Of a DNA stretch of 64,000 bases, positions 1 through 9,279 are shown piece after piece. The first letter of the stretch is position 1; every line of letters begins with the position of its first letter. The stretch covers positions 1-64,000 of the forward strand of contig CANJLW010000019.1 of NCBI GenBank assembly GCA_947475245.1, read 5' to 3'. The translations under genes and the position numbers were made by a program. The notes below the pieces were generated by a model. The model was not told where the DNA came from. It saw nothing but the letters and a program-made list of their open reading frames with translations, and did not search any database. This stretch comes from Acetobacteraceae bacterium (GTDB lineage Bacteria; Pseudomonadota; Alphaproteobacteria; Acetobacterales; Acetobacteraceae).

Positions 1-735
1 AAGGGCGTTGGTGAGGTCGAAATCGCGCCCGACCGCCGAGCAGCGGCGGAAATGGTGTTGATCAGGCTGTGTCATGTGGCGGATATGCCGCCCCCCGGCG
101 ATCTGATTCGTCGGCTCATGACCACGCCTCCGCAATCGCAAGCGGGTAATCCGCAACTGGGCGGGCCGTCCCCTGGTGGCGCGCGCGCCATCGCGGGTGG
201 TGGCGGCATGACGATGGTCCCGTCCGAAGCCGTGCCCGTTGCTCCCAGGCTCAGCAGTTTTCGCGATGTCGCGGCTTTGGTCGCGGAACAGCGCGAAGCC
301 ACGCTTCACGCCCATATTCTGCACTCCGTCCACGTCGTGCGTTTTGCCCCGCCGGTCATTGAACTGCGACCTAATCAGGACGCCCCACGTGACTTATGCG
401 CGCGTCTGGCTGCATTGCTGAGCGAAGCGACCGGCACGCGTTGGACGATCGCCGTTTCAACGCAGCCCGGCGAACCCACCTTGGCGGAGCAGGGCAACGC
501 CGCCCATTCCGCCCGTCGCGCCGCTGCCGCGGAACATCCGCTGGTTATCGCGATCATGGCGGCATTTCCCGGCGCGCGGATCGATACCGTGCGGGATACA
601 TCAACGGACGTTTACGGTTTGCCGATTGCCATGCCCGAGCCAATAACGCTTGGCGAACCGGACATGCCGGAATTCGCGCCATTGGACGCCGAACTGAGTG
701 ACGACGCGACTTTGCCTTGGGAGACCGATGAATGA
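1..735 (+). CDS. dnaX: DNA polymerase III subunit gamma/tau, C-terminal part (5' truncated)
   Basis: Frame 1 is open from the first base of the window, so the gene starts upstream and only about the last 244 residues are seen. The visible start reads [20 protein letters not shown], then a stretch ending [10 protein letters not shown], as in alphaproteobacterial tau subunits just after domain III. A Pro/Gly/Ala-rich linker and a folded C-terminal domain rich in Ala, Arg and Asp follow, ending LPWETDE. The ATPase domain lies outside the window. In the replisome DnaX loads the beta clamp and links polymerase cores to the helicase. Its stop overlaps the ybaB start (ATGA), and dnaX-ybaB-recR is a widely conserved order, which supports the call more than the tail itself does. 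Confidence 0.8.
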   Translation, partial: KGVGEVEIAPDRRAAAEMVLIRLCHVADMPPPGDLIRRLMTTPPQSQAGNPQLGGPSPGGARAIAGGGGMTMVPSEAVPVAPRLSSFRDVAALVAEQREATLHAHILHSVHVVRFAPPVIELRPNQDAPRDLCARLAALLSEATGTRWTIAVSTQPGEPTLAEQGNAAHSARRAAAAEHPLVIAIMAAFPGARIDTVRDTSTDVYGLPIAMPEPITLGEPDMPEFAPLDAELSDDATLPWETDE

Positions 736-1055
736 AGAACCTCGCGGGCCTGATGAAACAGGCGCAGCAGATGCAATCGAAAATGGCGGAAATGCAGGAA
801 TCTCTGCAAAGCCTGGAGGTAACCGGTGAAGCGGGCGCGGGTCTGGTACGGGTGACCTTGAACGGCAAAAGCGAGATGAAATCCATCAAGATCGACCCGA
901 AAATTGTCGATTCCGCGGATACGGAGATGCTGGAGGACCTGATTCTCGCGGCCCATCGCGATGCCAAGTCCAAGGCTGAAGCCGCCTCGGCCGCCGAAAT
1001 GCAAAAGGTCACCGGCGGGTTGCAGTTGCCGCCCGGTATGAAACTTCCGTTCTGA
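732..1055 (+). CDS. YbaB/EbfC family nucleoid-associated protein
   Basis: A 107-residue protein, the normal length for the family. It starts [20 protein letters not shown], the typical amphipathic N-terminal helix with repeated Gln/Met. The central part [19 protein letters not shown] is the family's beta-strand core, and the C-terminus is Gly/Pro-rich. The family forms dimers that bind DNA with little sequence specificity and shape the nucleoid. The start ATG overlaps the dnaX stop by 4 bases and recR begins 4 bases after its stop, so the three genes are probably one transcript with translational coupling. Confidence 0.93.
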   Translation: MKNLAGLMKQAQQMQSKMAEMQESLQSLEVTGEAGAGLVRVTLNGKSEMKSIKIDPKIVDSADTEMLEDLILAAHRDAKSKAEAASAAEMQKVTGGLQLPPGMKLPF

Positions 1056-1059
1056 GGCA

Positions 1060-1647
1060 ATGGGCGGTCCCGAGATAGATCGGCTGATCGCACTTCTTGC
1101 TCGGCTCCCGGGTCTGGGACCCAGAAGCGCACGCCGAGCGGCATTGCGGATGCTGCAAGAGCCGGAAACGCGGATGTTGCCGCTGGCCGTGGCATTGGCC
1201 GATGCCGCTCGGGTCGTAAAACCATGCTCGGAATGCGGGAACCTCGACAGCACGGACCCCTGCGCGATTTGCGCGGATACCGGCCGCGATCGCTCAATCG
1301 TCTGTGTTGTAGAGGGCGTCGGCGACCTTTGGGCGCTGGAGCGAGGGTCGGTTCATCGCGGTCTCTACCACGTGCTGGGTGGTGTTCTGTCGGCGCTGTC
1401 CGGGATTGGTCCTGATGACCTGAACATATCGCCTTTGCTGCAGCGTCTGGAACGCGGAGGCGTCGACGAGGTGATCCTGGCGCTGGGTGCCACGGTCGAT
1501 GGCGCGACGACCGTGCACTGGCTGACCGATCGACTGCGACCGTTTGGCGTTGCCGTGACCAGAGTCGGTCAGGGTGTGCCCATCGGCGGTGCGCTGGATG
1601 TGCTTGACGACGGAACCCTGGCCGCGGCGCTTCGGGCCCGGCGCTGA
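1060..1647 (+). CDS. recR: Recombination mediator protein RecR
   Basis: A 195-residue protein, full length for RecR. In order: an N-terminal helix-hairpin-helix region (LARLPGLGPRSARRAALRML, about residues 13-32), a four-cysteine zinc finger (C56, C59, C68, C71 in CSECGNLDSTDPCAIC), and a TOPRIM domain from about residue 79 (SIVCVVEGVGDLWALE, then GLYHVLGG). With RecO it helps load RecA on single-stranded DNA at gaps. The ATG lies 4 bases after ybaB. A convergent gene ends 66 bases downstream. Confidence 0.96.
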   Translation: MGGPEIDRLIALLARLPGLGPRSARRAALRMLQEPETRMLPLAVALADAARVVKPCSECGNLDSTDPCAICADTGRDRSIVCVVEGVGDLWALERGSVHRGLYHVLGGVLSALSGIGPDDLNISPLLQRLERGGVDEVILALGATVDGATTVHWLTDRLRPFGVAVTRVGQGVPIGGALDVLDDGTLAAALRARR

Positions 1648-1713
1648 CGCCGGTTTGTCACACGCTTTCCACAGTAGCGTCACATTGGCTCACAGGGGAC
1701 TGAGGATAAGTGA

Positions 1714-2427
1714 TCACCCGCCCCGCCGCCGATTTCGCGATTCCGCCGTCATCGCAACCAGTTCCCGCCTGATGTCGCCAGACGACTCCAACGGGACCGA
1801 CCAGGCGAAGCGTGTGACCAACTCGCCATCGGCCAGATCGAAGCCGTCGCCATCGGCCGTTACCATCCGCCAGTCGCCTGGACGATCGGCGATGGCGGAC
1901 AGAGCATCGGGGTGATCTGCATTGCAGTGATCGATGATCGATTGCTCCGCCGACGCGATCGCTTCGACTGCCGCCGGTGACGGGAGCAGGTCGGCAGCGC
2001 GTAGTCGCACCGCGCGGGCGAAGCCGCCGACGAACAGGCCACCGGACGGACGAATTCTCCACAGGTGAAAATCGGTGAAATCGGCGTACAGGGCGGCATA
2101 GGGATGCAAGCTGACAAAGCGTTTCCGCAGCGCGGTATCGTCGGCGATTTCAGCGATGCCTGTGATCGTCACTCGGGGGGTGGTTTGCGGATTCGGTTCG
2201 GCAGGTTCGCCGCAAAACAGCAGCGAACAGCGCGGGTCGGCGCGCAGGTGGCGGGTATGTTCGGACAAATCCGACAACAGCAACAGCACCGATCGATCGG
2301 GCGCGCAGGCCGGTGTGGTCAGGCTGGCGAATGGCTGGCCTTCCCCCGAGGTGGCCAATGTTGCGCATCGCACGGATCGCATCAGCCGAATGGCTTCCCA
2401 GGCGGGGGATTCTTTGTCGAGTGCCAT
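1714..2427 (-). CDS. HugZ-like pyridoxamine-5'-phosphate-oxidase-fold protein
   Basis: 237 residues from the chosen start. Residues 1-145 form a split-barrel flavin/heme-binding fold: the pattern SVRCATLATSGEGQPFASL is typical of PNPOx-like proteins. The region after about residue 150 looks like the DUF2470-type C-terminal domain of HugZ/HutZ heme-utilisation proteins (IIDHCNADHPDALSAI). The ATG at 2427 was chosen because an AGAGGTGA ribosome site lies about 8 bases upstream; an in-frame codon 24 bases earlier has no better site. Family members bind or degrade heme or bind flavin. No heme-uptake gene is adjacent, so the substrate is unknown. Confidence 0.8.
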   Translation of the reverse strand: MALDKESPAWEAIRLMRSVRCATLATSGEGQPFASLTTPACAPDRSVLLLLSDLSEHTRHLRADPRCSLLFCGEPAEPNPQTTPRVTITGIAEIADDTALRKRFVSLHPYAALYADFTDFHLWRIRPSGGLFVGGFARAVRLRAADLLPSPAAVEAIASAEQSIIDHCNADHPDALSAIADRPGDWRMVTADGDGFDLADGELVTRFAWSVPLESSGDIRRELVAMTAESRNRRRGG

Positions 2428-2507
2428 CTTTTGTTCACCTCTCGTCCGCAATACGCCACAATTGAGTGCAAGCCTACTGTTACAGCCACTATCGGATGGA
2501 GCCCCCG

Positions 2508-3248
2508 ATGACCGTAGCCCCGAAAGAGAATGCGCGCGATCTTCCCACGCGGCAGACGATTGCCCTTGTGGACGACGATCGAAACATTCTCACCAGTGTC
2601 TCCATGACACTGGAGCAAGAGGGCTACGTCGTCCGTACCTACACGGATGGCGAAAGCGCATTGCAGGGCATGACCAGCCGGCCGGTCGACCTCGCGGTTC
2701 TGGATATCAAGATGCCGCGAATGGACGGTATGGAGCTGCTGCAAAAGCTGCGTCAGCGCAGCTCGATTCCGGTGATATTCCTGACCTCTAAGGACGAGGA
2801 AGTCGACGAACTGATGGGCCTGCGCCTGGGCGCAGACGATTACATCACCAAGCCATTCAGTCAGCGTCTGCTGATCGAGCGTATTCGCGCGCTGCTGCGT
2901 CGGAATGAGACAAGCCGAGCGGAAGGATCGGGGGCAGCGCCGGGGGGCGTGCTGACGCGGGGCGATTTGATATTGGACGAAACGAAGCATCAGTGCACCT
3001 GGCGAGGCCACGACATCCAGTTGACCGTCACGGAATTCCTGTTGGTTAAGACCCTCGCCGCCCGTCCGGGGATGGTCAAAAGCCGCGATCAACTGATCGA
3101 CGCGGCCTATGGCGAGAATATCTATGTCGATGATCGCACGATCGACAGTCACGTGAAGCGCATTCGGAAGAAGTTCCGTATTGGCGACGATGAGTTCAAT
3201 CATATCGAGACCTTGTACGGCATCGGCTATCGCTACAAGGAACACTGA
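2508..3248 (+). CDS. chvI: Response regulator, ChvI type (OmpR family)
   Basis: 246 residues. The receiver domain has the acidic pair D22-D23 in [19 protein letters not shown], phospho-acceptor D66 in [16 protein letters not shown]93 and K115 ([13 protein letters not shown]). A winged-helix OmpR/PhoB DNA-binding domain follows from about residue 148, ending in [15 protein letters not shown] and [10 protein letters not shown]. The receiver sequence closely matches rhizobial/Brucella ChvI/BvrR, regulators of the envelope and acid response. The ATG at 2508 is preceded by GGATGGAG; the upstream GTG (2466) and ATG (2496) are less likely starts. The stop overlaps the chvG start (TGATG). Confidence 0.9.
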   Translation: MTVAPKENARDLPTRQTIALVDDDRNILTSVSMTLEQEGYVVRTYTDGESALQGMTSRPVDLAVLDIKMPRMDGMELLQKLRQRSSIPVIFLTSKDEEVDELMGLRLGADDYITKPFSQRLLIERIRALLRRNETSRAEGSGAAPGGVLTRGDLILDETKHQCTWRGHDIQLTVTEFLLVKTLAARPGMVKSRDQLIDAAYGENIYVDDRTIDSHVKRIRKKFRIGDDEFNHIETLYGIGYRYKEH

Positions 3249-4900
3249 TGTCTGACGCCACCACATCGGGTCATCGGTTCAAGCAGCCCTGGGTTTCGCC
3301 GTTGCTGCGGCGGATCCTGTTGGTGAATGCCCTGCCGTTGGCATTGCTTGTGGTGGCTCTGCTGTATCTCGATCAGTATCAAAACGGTCTGCTGGAATCT
3401 CAGGTTGGCGCGCTGCGCGAACAGGCGCGGGTCTTTGCCGGCGCGATGGCGGAAAGCGCGGTGCGCACCATCGATCCGGAGAACCCTCGGCTGGTGCCCG
3501 AAGTTGCCCGCCCGCTGCTGCGTCGGTTGACCGATCCGACGCCGGACGCCGAGGCCAAGCTGTATGGGCCGGACGGAACCTTGGTCGCGGATTCCCGCCT
3601 GCGGGAAGGTCCGGGGGGAACCGTCAGTTCCGAACCGTTACCTCCGCCGGTTCGTCGCGGAACAGTATTGGCCACCATTGGTTGGGTGTATGACGCGGTT
3701 CTGTCGCTGCTGCCCCATAAGCAGGTCATCACGTTAATAGAACAGACAGCCGGCGGGCCTGAATGGGCACCGGACGTCAAAGAAGAACTGCGACTGAACA
3801 GTTCGGGCCAAAGCAGAGAAATGCCGCCTTACATCCGACGCACCCGCGACGACCGACTGCTGGTCACTGTCGCGGTCCCGGTGGAACGCGATCGCCACAC
3901 AGTCGGCATCGTCTTGCTGACGCGGGAAGCGCGGGAGGTCGATGACAGCCTCTATTCCGTTCGAGTGTCGATCCTGGCGCTGTTCGGCCTGGCGCTTGGG
4001 TTGACCGTGCTGCTGTCCTGGTACCTGTCGCTGACGATTGCCCGTCCCATTCTGCGATTGGCGGGTGCAGCGGCGGATATGCGCGAAGGCCAGGGGAGAA
4101 CCGGCAGCGTACCGCCGGCACTATTGGCGCGTCGGGACGAGGTCGGCGCGCTTGCCACCGCCCTGGCCGATTCCGCGTCCGCGCTATGGGCGCGTATGGA
4201 TGCGATCGAACGCTTCGCGGCCGATGTCGCGCACGAGATCAAGAATCCCCTCTCCTCCATCCGCAGCGCCATCGAGACCCTGCGCCGGATCGAAGACCCC
4301 GCTCGGCAGAAGCAGCTATTGGCCATTATCGGTCAGGACGTGATGCGGCTCGATCGCCTGATCAGCGATGTCAGCGACGCTTCCCGGTTGGACGCCGAAT
4401 TGTCGCGGGTTACGACGGAAAAAGTGGACGTTATCCCGATCCTTCGCACGCTGGTGGAACTGGATGAGGCCACGCGAGACGAAGATCGCGACCCACGGCT
4501 GGAAGTGATCAGCCCACCGACCGACGTGTCAGTATGGGCGGTGGAAGGACGATTGGTGCAGGTGTTGCGCAATCTGATCGGCAATGCGCGCTCGTTCAGC
4601 CCGCCGCGCGGTCGGATCCTGGTGCGCGTGCGCGATCTCGGCACCCAAACGGAACTGAGTGTGGAAGATGACGGTCCGGGCATCCCGGAAGCGAATTTGG
4701 AGCACATCTTCGATCGGTTCTACTCGGAGCGGCCCAAGGGAGAGAGCTTCGGCCAGCACTCCGGTCTGGGCCTGTCGATCAGCCGACAGATCGTGGAAGC
4801 GCTGCACGGGCAGATTTCCGCCGAGAACCGCAGGGATGCGATGGGTAAAGTCCTTGGCGCGCGGTTCATTGTGAAACTGCCCCGCGCCGTCAGCACCTAA
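3248..4900 (+). CDS. chvG: Sensor histidine kinase, ChvG type
   Basis: 550 residues. Transmembrane helices at about 20-41 and 238-262 flank a periplasmic sensor domain of roughly 195 residues. HAMP is at about 262-315, the HisKA dimerisation box has H329 in FAADVAHEIKNPLSSI, and the HATPase domain has VEDDGPGIPEANLEHIFDRF and SGLGLSISRQIVEALHG. It would phosphorylate the adjacent ChvI in response to envelope or acid stress, by analogy with ChvG/BvrS/ExoS. In many alphaproteobacteria hprK and PTS genes follow chvG; here the next gene is convergent ksgA, whose stop overlaps the chvG stop by 3 bases. Confidence 0.9.
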   Translation: MSDATTSGHRFKQPWVSPLLRRILLVNALPLALLVVALLYLDQYQNGLLESQVGALREQARVFAGAMAESAVRTIDPENPRLVPEVARPLLRRLTDPTPDAEAKLYGPDGTLVADSRLREGPGGTVSSEPLPPPVRRGTVLATIGWVYDAVLSLLPHKQVITLIEQTAGGPEWAPDVKEELRLNSSGQSREMPPYIRRTRDDRLLVTVAVPVERDRHTVGIVLLTREAREVDDSLYSVRVSILALFGLALGLTVLLSWYLSLTIARPILRLAGAAADMREGQGRTGSVPPALLARRDEVGALATALADSASALWARMDAIERFAADVAHEIKNPLSSIRSAIETLRRIEDPARQKQLLAIIGQDVMRLDRLISDVSDASRLDAELSRVTTEKVDVIPILRTLVELDEATRDEDRDPRLEVISPPTDVSVWAVEGRLVQVLRNLIGNARSFSPPRGRILVRVRDLGTQTELSVEDDGPGIPEANLEHIFDRFYSERPKGESFGQHSGLGLSISRQIVEALHGQISAENRRDAMGKVLGARFIVKLPRAVST

Positions 4901-5712
4901 TCGGGTAGGCACTCGGCCAGACGCTCGAATTCCCGCACCGTCAGCGTTTCCGCCCGTCTTTCAGGATCGATCTCCGCCTTGCGCAGCAAGGCTTCTCCGC
5001 CGAGAGACTTCAACGATCCGCGCAGCATCTTGCGGCGCTGGCCGAAGGCGGCCGCGGTCAGTTTTTCCATGCGCGCGAACGCATCCGGTCCGGGCTGTAC
5101 CGCGTGGGGTTTCAGATTGACGACGGCGGACCAGATTTTCGGTGGCGGGACAAAGGCCGATGGCGGGATGCGCATCGCGACGTCGGTCTCACAAATCCAC
5201 TGCGCCAAGACGGACAGGCGACCATAGGCCTCGGCATTCGGTGCGGCGCAGATGCGTTCCGCGACCTCGTCCTGAAACATCAATGTCAGGCGTTCAAAGG
5301 CGGCGGCGTTGCGCAGCCAGCCGATCAGCAGCGGTGTCGCGACGTTGTAGGGCAGGTTTGCGACGATGACACGCGGTGCGGGGGCCAGCGCGACCATGTC
5401 CACGACACGGGCGTCGGCCTGAACGATCGTCAACCGTCCGTCGGCGACGGTTTCCAGTTCCTGCATCACGGCAATGGCACGAGGATCGACCTCGATCACC
5501 GTAACGCTCGATGCAGGGGATTCCAGCAAGGGGCGGGTCAGGCCGCCGGGCCCAGGCCCGACTTCGATGACATGCCGACCGTTCAGATCGCCCGCAAAGC
5601 GAACGATCCGCGCGGTCAGGTTGATATCCAGCAGGAAGTGCTGGCCGAGGGAACGGCGCGCGTCGAGCCCGTGACGCGCGATGACATCCCGTAGCGGGGG
5701 TAGCGTGATCAC
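4897..5712 (-). CDS. rsmA: 16S rRNA (adenine1518-N6/adenine1519-N6)-dimethyltransferase
   Basis: Also called ksgA. 271 residues from a GTG start. Motifs: SLGQHFLLDINLTARIV, SAM-binding EVGPGPGGLTRPLLE, acidic VIEVDPRAI, and catalytic NLPYNVATP (NLPY at about 119-122). It dimethylates two adjacent adenines near the 3' end of 16S rRNA during small-subunit maturation. The GTG was chosen because it overlaps the surA stop (GTGA) and the protein then has normal length; an in-frame extension to 6036 is Arg/Pro-rich and lies inside surA. pdxA, which often sits between surA and ksgA, is absent. Confidence 0.95.
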   Translation of the reverse strand: MITLPPLRDVIARHGLDARRSLGQHFLLDINLTARIVRFAGDLNGRHVIEVGPGPGGLTRPLLESPASSVTVIEVDPRAIAVMQELETVADGRLTIVQADARVVDMVALAPAPRVIVANLPYNVATPLLIGWLRNAAAFERLTLMFQDEVAERICAAPNAEAYGRLSVLAQWICETDVAMRIPPSAFVPPPKIWSAVVNLKPHAVQPGPDAFARMEKLTAAAFGQRRKMLRGSLKSLGGEALLRKAEIDPERRAETLTVREFERLAECLPD

Positions 5713-7052
5713 ACGCCTTGCGGGCGCAGATCGATCGTCGATTGACGACGCAGGTCGCGCAGCATCTGACGCGACAGAAGCTCCACGCGTTCGTTGATCA
5801 GCATGCGTTGGATTTCGGGGCGAGACGGCGCGAAATGGGTCTTGGGCGTGCGTGCGCACACGGCCAGCAGTACCACGCCATCCGGTGCCACCAACGGTTG
5901 ACTGACGGTGCCGAGCGGTAGTGATCCCAGCAATTGGCGGAACTGCGGTGGGTTTACGGCTTCGAGCCGGATTTCGCCGGGGTCGACGGGACGCGGTGAC
6001 GGGTTCGCCTGCGCCGCCTGCTCCACCTGTTCGCAACCGCGAAGCGATGCGCTCAGGCGTTGGGCTTTTTCCAGCGCCTGGCGCTGTTGGTCGGTCGGTG
6101 CCTGCGGGTTGAGCGCGCTGGTGAACGGTAGGAAAACCTGACGAATATTCACGGCGGTGCCGCCGTCGCGTCCGGCCTCACGGCGCCCGTAGAGTGTCAC
6201 GACGGAGAATCCGCCCGGCACCCGCACGGGGTTGCTGATGGCACCGATCGGCATGGTGGTGACCAGACGACCGACCTCCGGATCAAGCTGGTTGACCTGA
6301 ACCCAGCCAAGCTCGCCACCTTCCAACGCGGATTGGGTTTGGCTGAACTGTGCGGCGACCATGGCAAATGGAGCGCCGGCGCGCAGTTCCTGAATGACGG
6401 TTTCGACGAAGCGTCGCGCATCGGCGACGTTGGCGGGATCGTCGACGGGAACGAAGATTTCGCCGACACGGAATTCCTGCTTGCCGGTCTGCTGCGCGAG
6501 CAGCCGCAATTGTGAATCAACATCCGTGTCGCTGATGTTGATTTTGTCGGCCAGCTGCTCTTTCAGGACCTGCGTCCAGCCGATCTGGGACCGAAGCTGG
6601 TCGATCAAGGTGCGCTGGCTTACGCCGTCGACGGCAAGTTTCTGCCGCAGCATGCCGCGCGGCATGCCGTTGCGTTGCTCGATTTCGAAGATCGCGGCGG
6701 CGATGTCGCGATCGGCGACGACGATGCGGCGTCGCTGAGTTTCCTGAATGCGCAGCCGTTCGTCGATCAACTGGCGGGTGATTTGCGAGCGCAGCCGCTC
6801 TACCACGCCGGTCGCGAGGGGGAGTCCGGTGGACAGGGCGAAGAGCCGAGCGCGGTTATCGACATCGGTGTTGCTGATGATGTCGCCGTTGACGACGGCG
6901 ACGATACGGATTCCCGGCAACGCGGCGGTCGGCTGGCCGGCGGGTGCCGCGAGCGCGGCGTTGGTCACCCCAAGGGCGGCCAGCAGCAACCCGGCCTGGA
7001 AAAAGCGCCTGCACGCGGCGAGGGACGGCATCGACGGAACTCCCGACTTCAT
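5709..7052 (-). CDS. surA: Periplasmic chaperone / peptidyl-prolyl isomerase SurA
   Basis: 447 residues. A signal peptide spans about residues 1-36 (hydrophobic AGLLLAALGVTNAALA). The SurA N-terminal chaperone domain follows (IVAVVNGDIISNTDVDNRAR, then LIDERLRIQETQRR). A parvulin domain spans about 195-300 (FRVGEIFVPVDDP, FSQTQSALEGGELGWVQ), and a second, degenerate repeat lies near the C-terminus. It escorts beta-barrel proteins, including LptD encoded just upstream, across the periplasm. Its ATG overlaps the lptD stop (ATGA) and its stop overlaps the ksgA GTG. Confidence 0.94.
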   Translation of the reverse strand: MKSGVPSMPSLAACRRFFQAGLLLAALGVTNAALAAPAGQPTAALPGIRIVAVVNGDIISNTDVDNRARLFALSTGLPLATGVVERLRSQITRQLIDERLRIQETQRRRIVVADRDIAAAIFEIEQRNGMPRGMLRQKLAVDGVSQRTLIDQLRSQIGWTQVLKEQLADKINISDTDVDSQLRLLAQQTGKQEFRVGEIFVPVDDPANVADARRFVETVIQELRAGAPFAMVAAQFSQTQSALEGGELGWVQVNQLDPEVGRLVTTMPIGAISNPVRVPGGFSVVTLYGRREAGRDGGTAVNIRQVFLPFTSALNPQAPTDQQRQALEKAQRLSASLRGCEQVEQAAQANPSPRPVDPGEIRLEAVNPPQFRQLLGSLPLGTVSQPLVAPDGVVLLAVCARTPKTHFAPSRPEIQRMLINERVELLSRQMLRDLRRQSTIDLRPQGV

Positions 7053-9277
7053 AATGCGCGGTATCCGATCTGGCCGACGGTCTTGAAGCTGAGCAAGAAC
7101 AATACCGTCGTCGAGCCGCGATCGTTGTTGAGGCTTGTGTAGCGCCGATAGAGGCGCAGATCAAAGATGTAGCACTCGTCCTCGTAAATCAGGTCGGCGC
7201 CCCAGGACACCATGCGATTGCCTGACAGGTCGCGCCGCGCATAGCCGGTGGCGCGGTATTGGCCCCAGCTTGTGGAGACGCCGATCGTCGCCTCGTTCCG
7301 CGGGGTATAGAAGCTGGAGTTCGAGGGCAGCGGCTGCGCCGAGTCATAGAACGCGGTCGGATTGTAGTTTGAATGCAGGTAGCCGCCGGTTACCTGGAAC
7401 CTCGGCCCACCCACGGTGGTGACGGCGTCGATCATGCGCATCGCCGCCGATTTCTTATCGAGACGGGTCCGTACAGTCAGGTCGAGCCAGTCCGTCGGTG
7501 TTACGCTGCCGCGCGCGACGACGTCGGAAACCTGGTCGCGCAGTCCGGACGGGGCGGGGAAGAGCGGGTTCTTGTTGGTGCGATAGGATTGGCCGACCAA
7601 ACCGTCGAACACGGTGCCGTCCAGATGCCATGCGCCATGCAGCGCGACATTGGCGCGCACGCCGCCTTCCAGGCGATCCACCCCGGGGAACCGATTGAAG
7701 CCGAACAGGTTCGCGTCGGAATACTCAAAGTCCAGGCTGTCTTCGTTCGGGTAGCGCCGCATCTGACTGTCGCCGGATTGCGGCGCGACGATGACCTGCG
7801 CCATGGGCTCGATGATCTGGCGACCCCATTTGCCGGCATCGCGCGCGAACGGCCAGCGGAAGTCCAGCGCGGCCTGCGGCAGGATGCGCGCGCTTTCGAC
7901 TTTGTCGAACGGACCGAAGTTCGGCTGGCTGTTGAAGCGGGTGGCGTTGTAGCCGATGGCGTCGCCATGCAGCGAGACCTTCCACAGATCGCCGAGGGCG
8001 CCGCGGAACGGGCGCTCCCAGGTGATCGCCGTGTTCAGGCGGCGGGTATTGGTGCCGTCCGTGCGGAAGACGTTGAAGAAGCCGGCATCGACGCTGGTGC
8101 GCCCGCCCAGTGAGTCCGGCCGTCCGAAGTAGCTGTATTGATAGCGCGGCAGCACGATCGGCAGGCGGCTGTTGGAAACGCCCCCGGTCAATCCCTGATA
8201 GAAGCGGGTTTCCAGGCGAGAATAGGCACCCTGCCCGAAACCTTCGGCGTAAATTTGGCCGGGCAGCACGTTGGCGTCGCCGATCAGGCCGGTGCCGGTA
8301 TGAAAGGCGCGGACGTAATTCGACGACGATGCGCGGTTGATATCGAAGCCCCAGCGCCAGTTTTCGTCGTAGGCGAACTGTCCGCGGGTCACCAGGGTGC
8401 CTTGGGGGGAGCGGTCGAGATAACCGACGGATACGTTGGCCATCAGGAAGCCGTCGTTGAAGCGCCGGTTGTACTCGACGTCTACCTGCGGGCCGGCTCG
8501 CGTGGTGAGCATGGGCGTGATCGTGGCGTCGGACTGGGCATCGATGGCCCAGTAATAGGGCTGGCCGTAGAATCCGCCGAGCTTGGAAGACAGACCCAGC
8601 GTTGGGGTCAGGATGCCGGACTGGCGCTTCACCGACGGGTCGGGATGCCAGAAATACGGCGCGTAGCCGACCGGGATGCCGTACATCTCCATCACGGCAT
8701 CGTGGTATTCGATCCGCTGATGCTCCAGATCCTGGACGGCGGACCGGGCTTTCAACTGCCATAGCGGTGGTTTGGTCGGATCGTCCTTGCACAGGTCGCA
8801 CGCGGAATAGACGACGCGCGACAATTCGTTGATCTGTCCGTCGGTGCGGCGCATGCCGTTGGCTGCGAGGCGGCCGTTCTGCGTCAGCAGCGCGCGCATG
8901 TCCTTCATGATGCCGTCGCGCATGTTCTTGGTCATTTCCGCGTATTCGGCGAAAACGATTTGTCCGTCCGGTTCCAGCAGGACGACATTGTCTTTTGCCG
9001 CCGCGACGCCGGTGTTGCGGTCGAAGGTGATCATGTCGGCGCGCAGGACGTGGTCGTTTTGCCACGCCTCTACCCGTCCACGCGCGATGACCAGGGCATT
9101 TTCGCGATCGTATTCCACCTGATCGGCGGTGAAGGTGACGGGTTCGCTCTGTGACACATTCGCGCCGGCCCCCGCGCCGGAGAGCGCGCTCAACTGCGCC
9201 TCGGCGATGCCGGGGGAGGACAAGGCGAACAGCGCTGTCAGCAGCGCCGCGTACTGGGTCGTTTCCAGGCGGCGCAT
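7049..9277 (-). CDS. lptD: LPS-assembly outer-membrane protein LptD
   Basis: 742 residues from the ATG at 9277. A signal peptide (residues 1-27, ending GIAEA) is followed by an OstA-like periplasmic domain at about 40-150 (VTFTADQVEYDRENALVIAR, LEPDGQIVFAEYAEMTK). A long beta-barrel fills the rest, with repeated aromatic strands such as YAPYFWHPDPSVKRQSG. Cysteines in VYSACDLCKDDPTKPP are typical of alphaproteobacterial LptD. It inserts LPS into the outer leaflet. An in-frame extension to 9748 lies inside lptG and was rejected. Two bases separate its start from the lptG stop. Confidence 0.94.
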   Translation of the reverse strand: MRRLETTQYAALLTALFALSSPGIAEAQLSALSGAGAGANVSQSEPVTFTADQVEYDRENALVIARGRVEAWQNDHVLRADMITFDRNTGVAAAKDNVVLLEPDGQIVFAEYAEMTKNMRDGIMKDMRALLTQNGRLAANGMRRTDGQINELSRVVYSACDLCKDDPTKPPLWQLKARSAVQDLEHQRIEYHDAVMEMYGIPVGYAPYFWHPDPSVKRQSGILTPTLGLSSKLGGFYGQPYYWAIDAQSDATITPMLTTRAGPQVDVEYNRRFNDGFLMANVSVGYLDRSPQGTLVTRGQFAYDENWRWGFDINRASSSNYVRAFHTGTGLIGDANVLPGQIYAEGFGQGAYSRLETRFYQGLTGGVSNSRLPIVLPRYQYSYFGRPDSLGGRTSVDAGFFNVFRTDGTNTRRLNTAITWERPFRGALGDLWKVSLHGDAIGYNATRFNSQPNFGPFDKVESARILPQAALDFRWPFARDAGKWGRQIIEPMAQVIVAPQSGDSQMRRYPNEDSLDFEYSDANLFGFNRFPGVDRLEGGVRANVALHGAWHLDGTVFDGLVGQSYRTNKNPLFPAPSGLRDQVSDVVARGSVTPTDWLDLTVRTRLDKKSAAMRMIDAVTTVGGPRFQVTGGYLHSNYNPTAFYDSAQPLPSNSSFYTPRNEATIGVSTSWGQYRATGYARRDLSGNRMVSWGADLIYEDECYIFDLRLYRRYTSLNNDRGSTTVLFLLSFKTVGQIGYRAL

Positions 9278-9279
9278 GG

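Noticed and set aside
5713-6036. In-frame N-terminal extension of RsmA
   Set aside because: Arg/Pro-rich sequence lying inside surA in another frame; the GTG at 5712 gives the family N-terminus.
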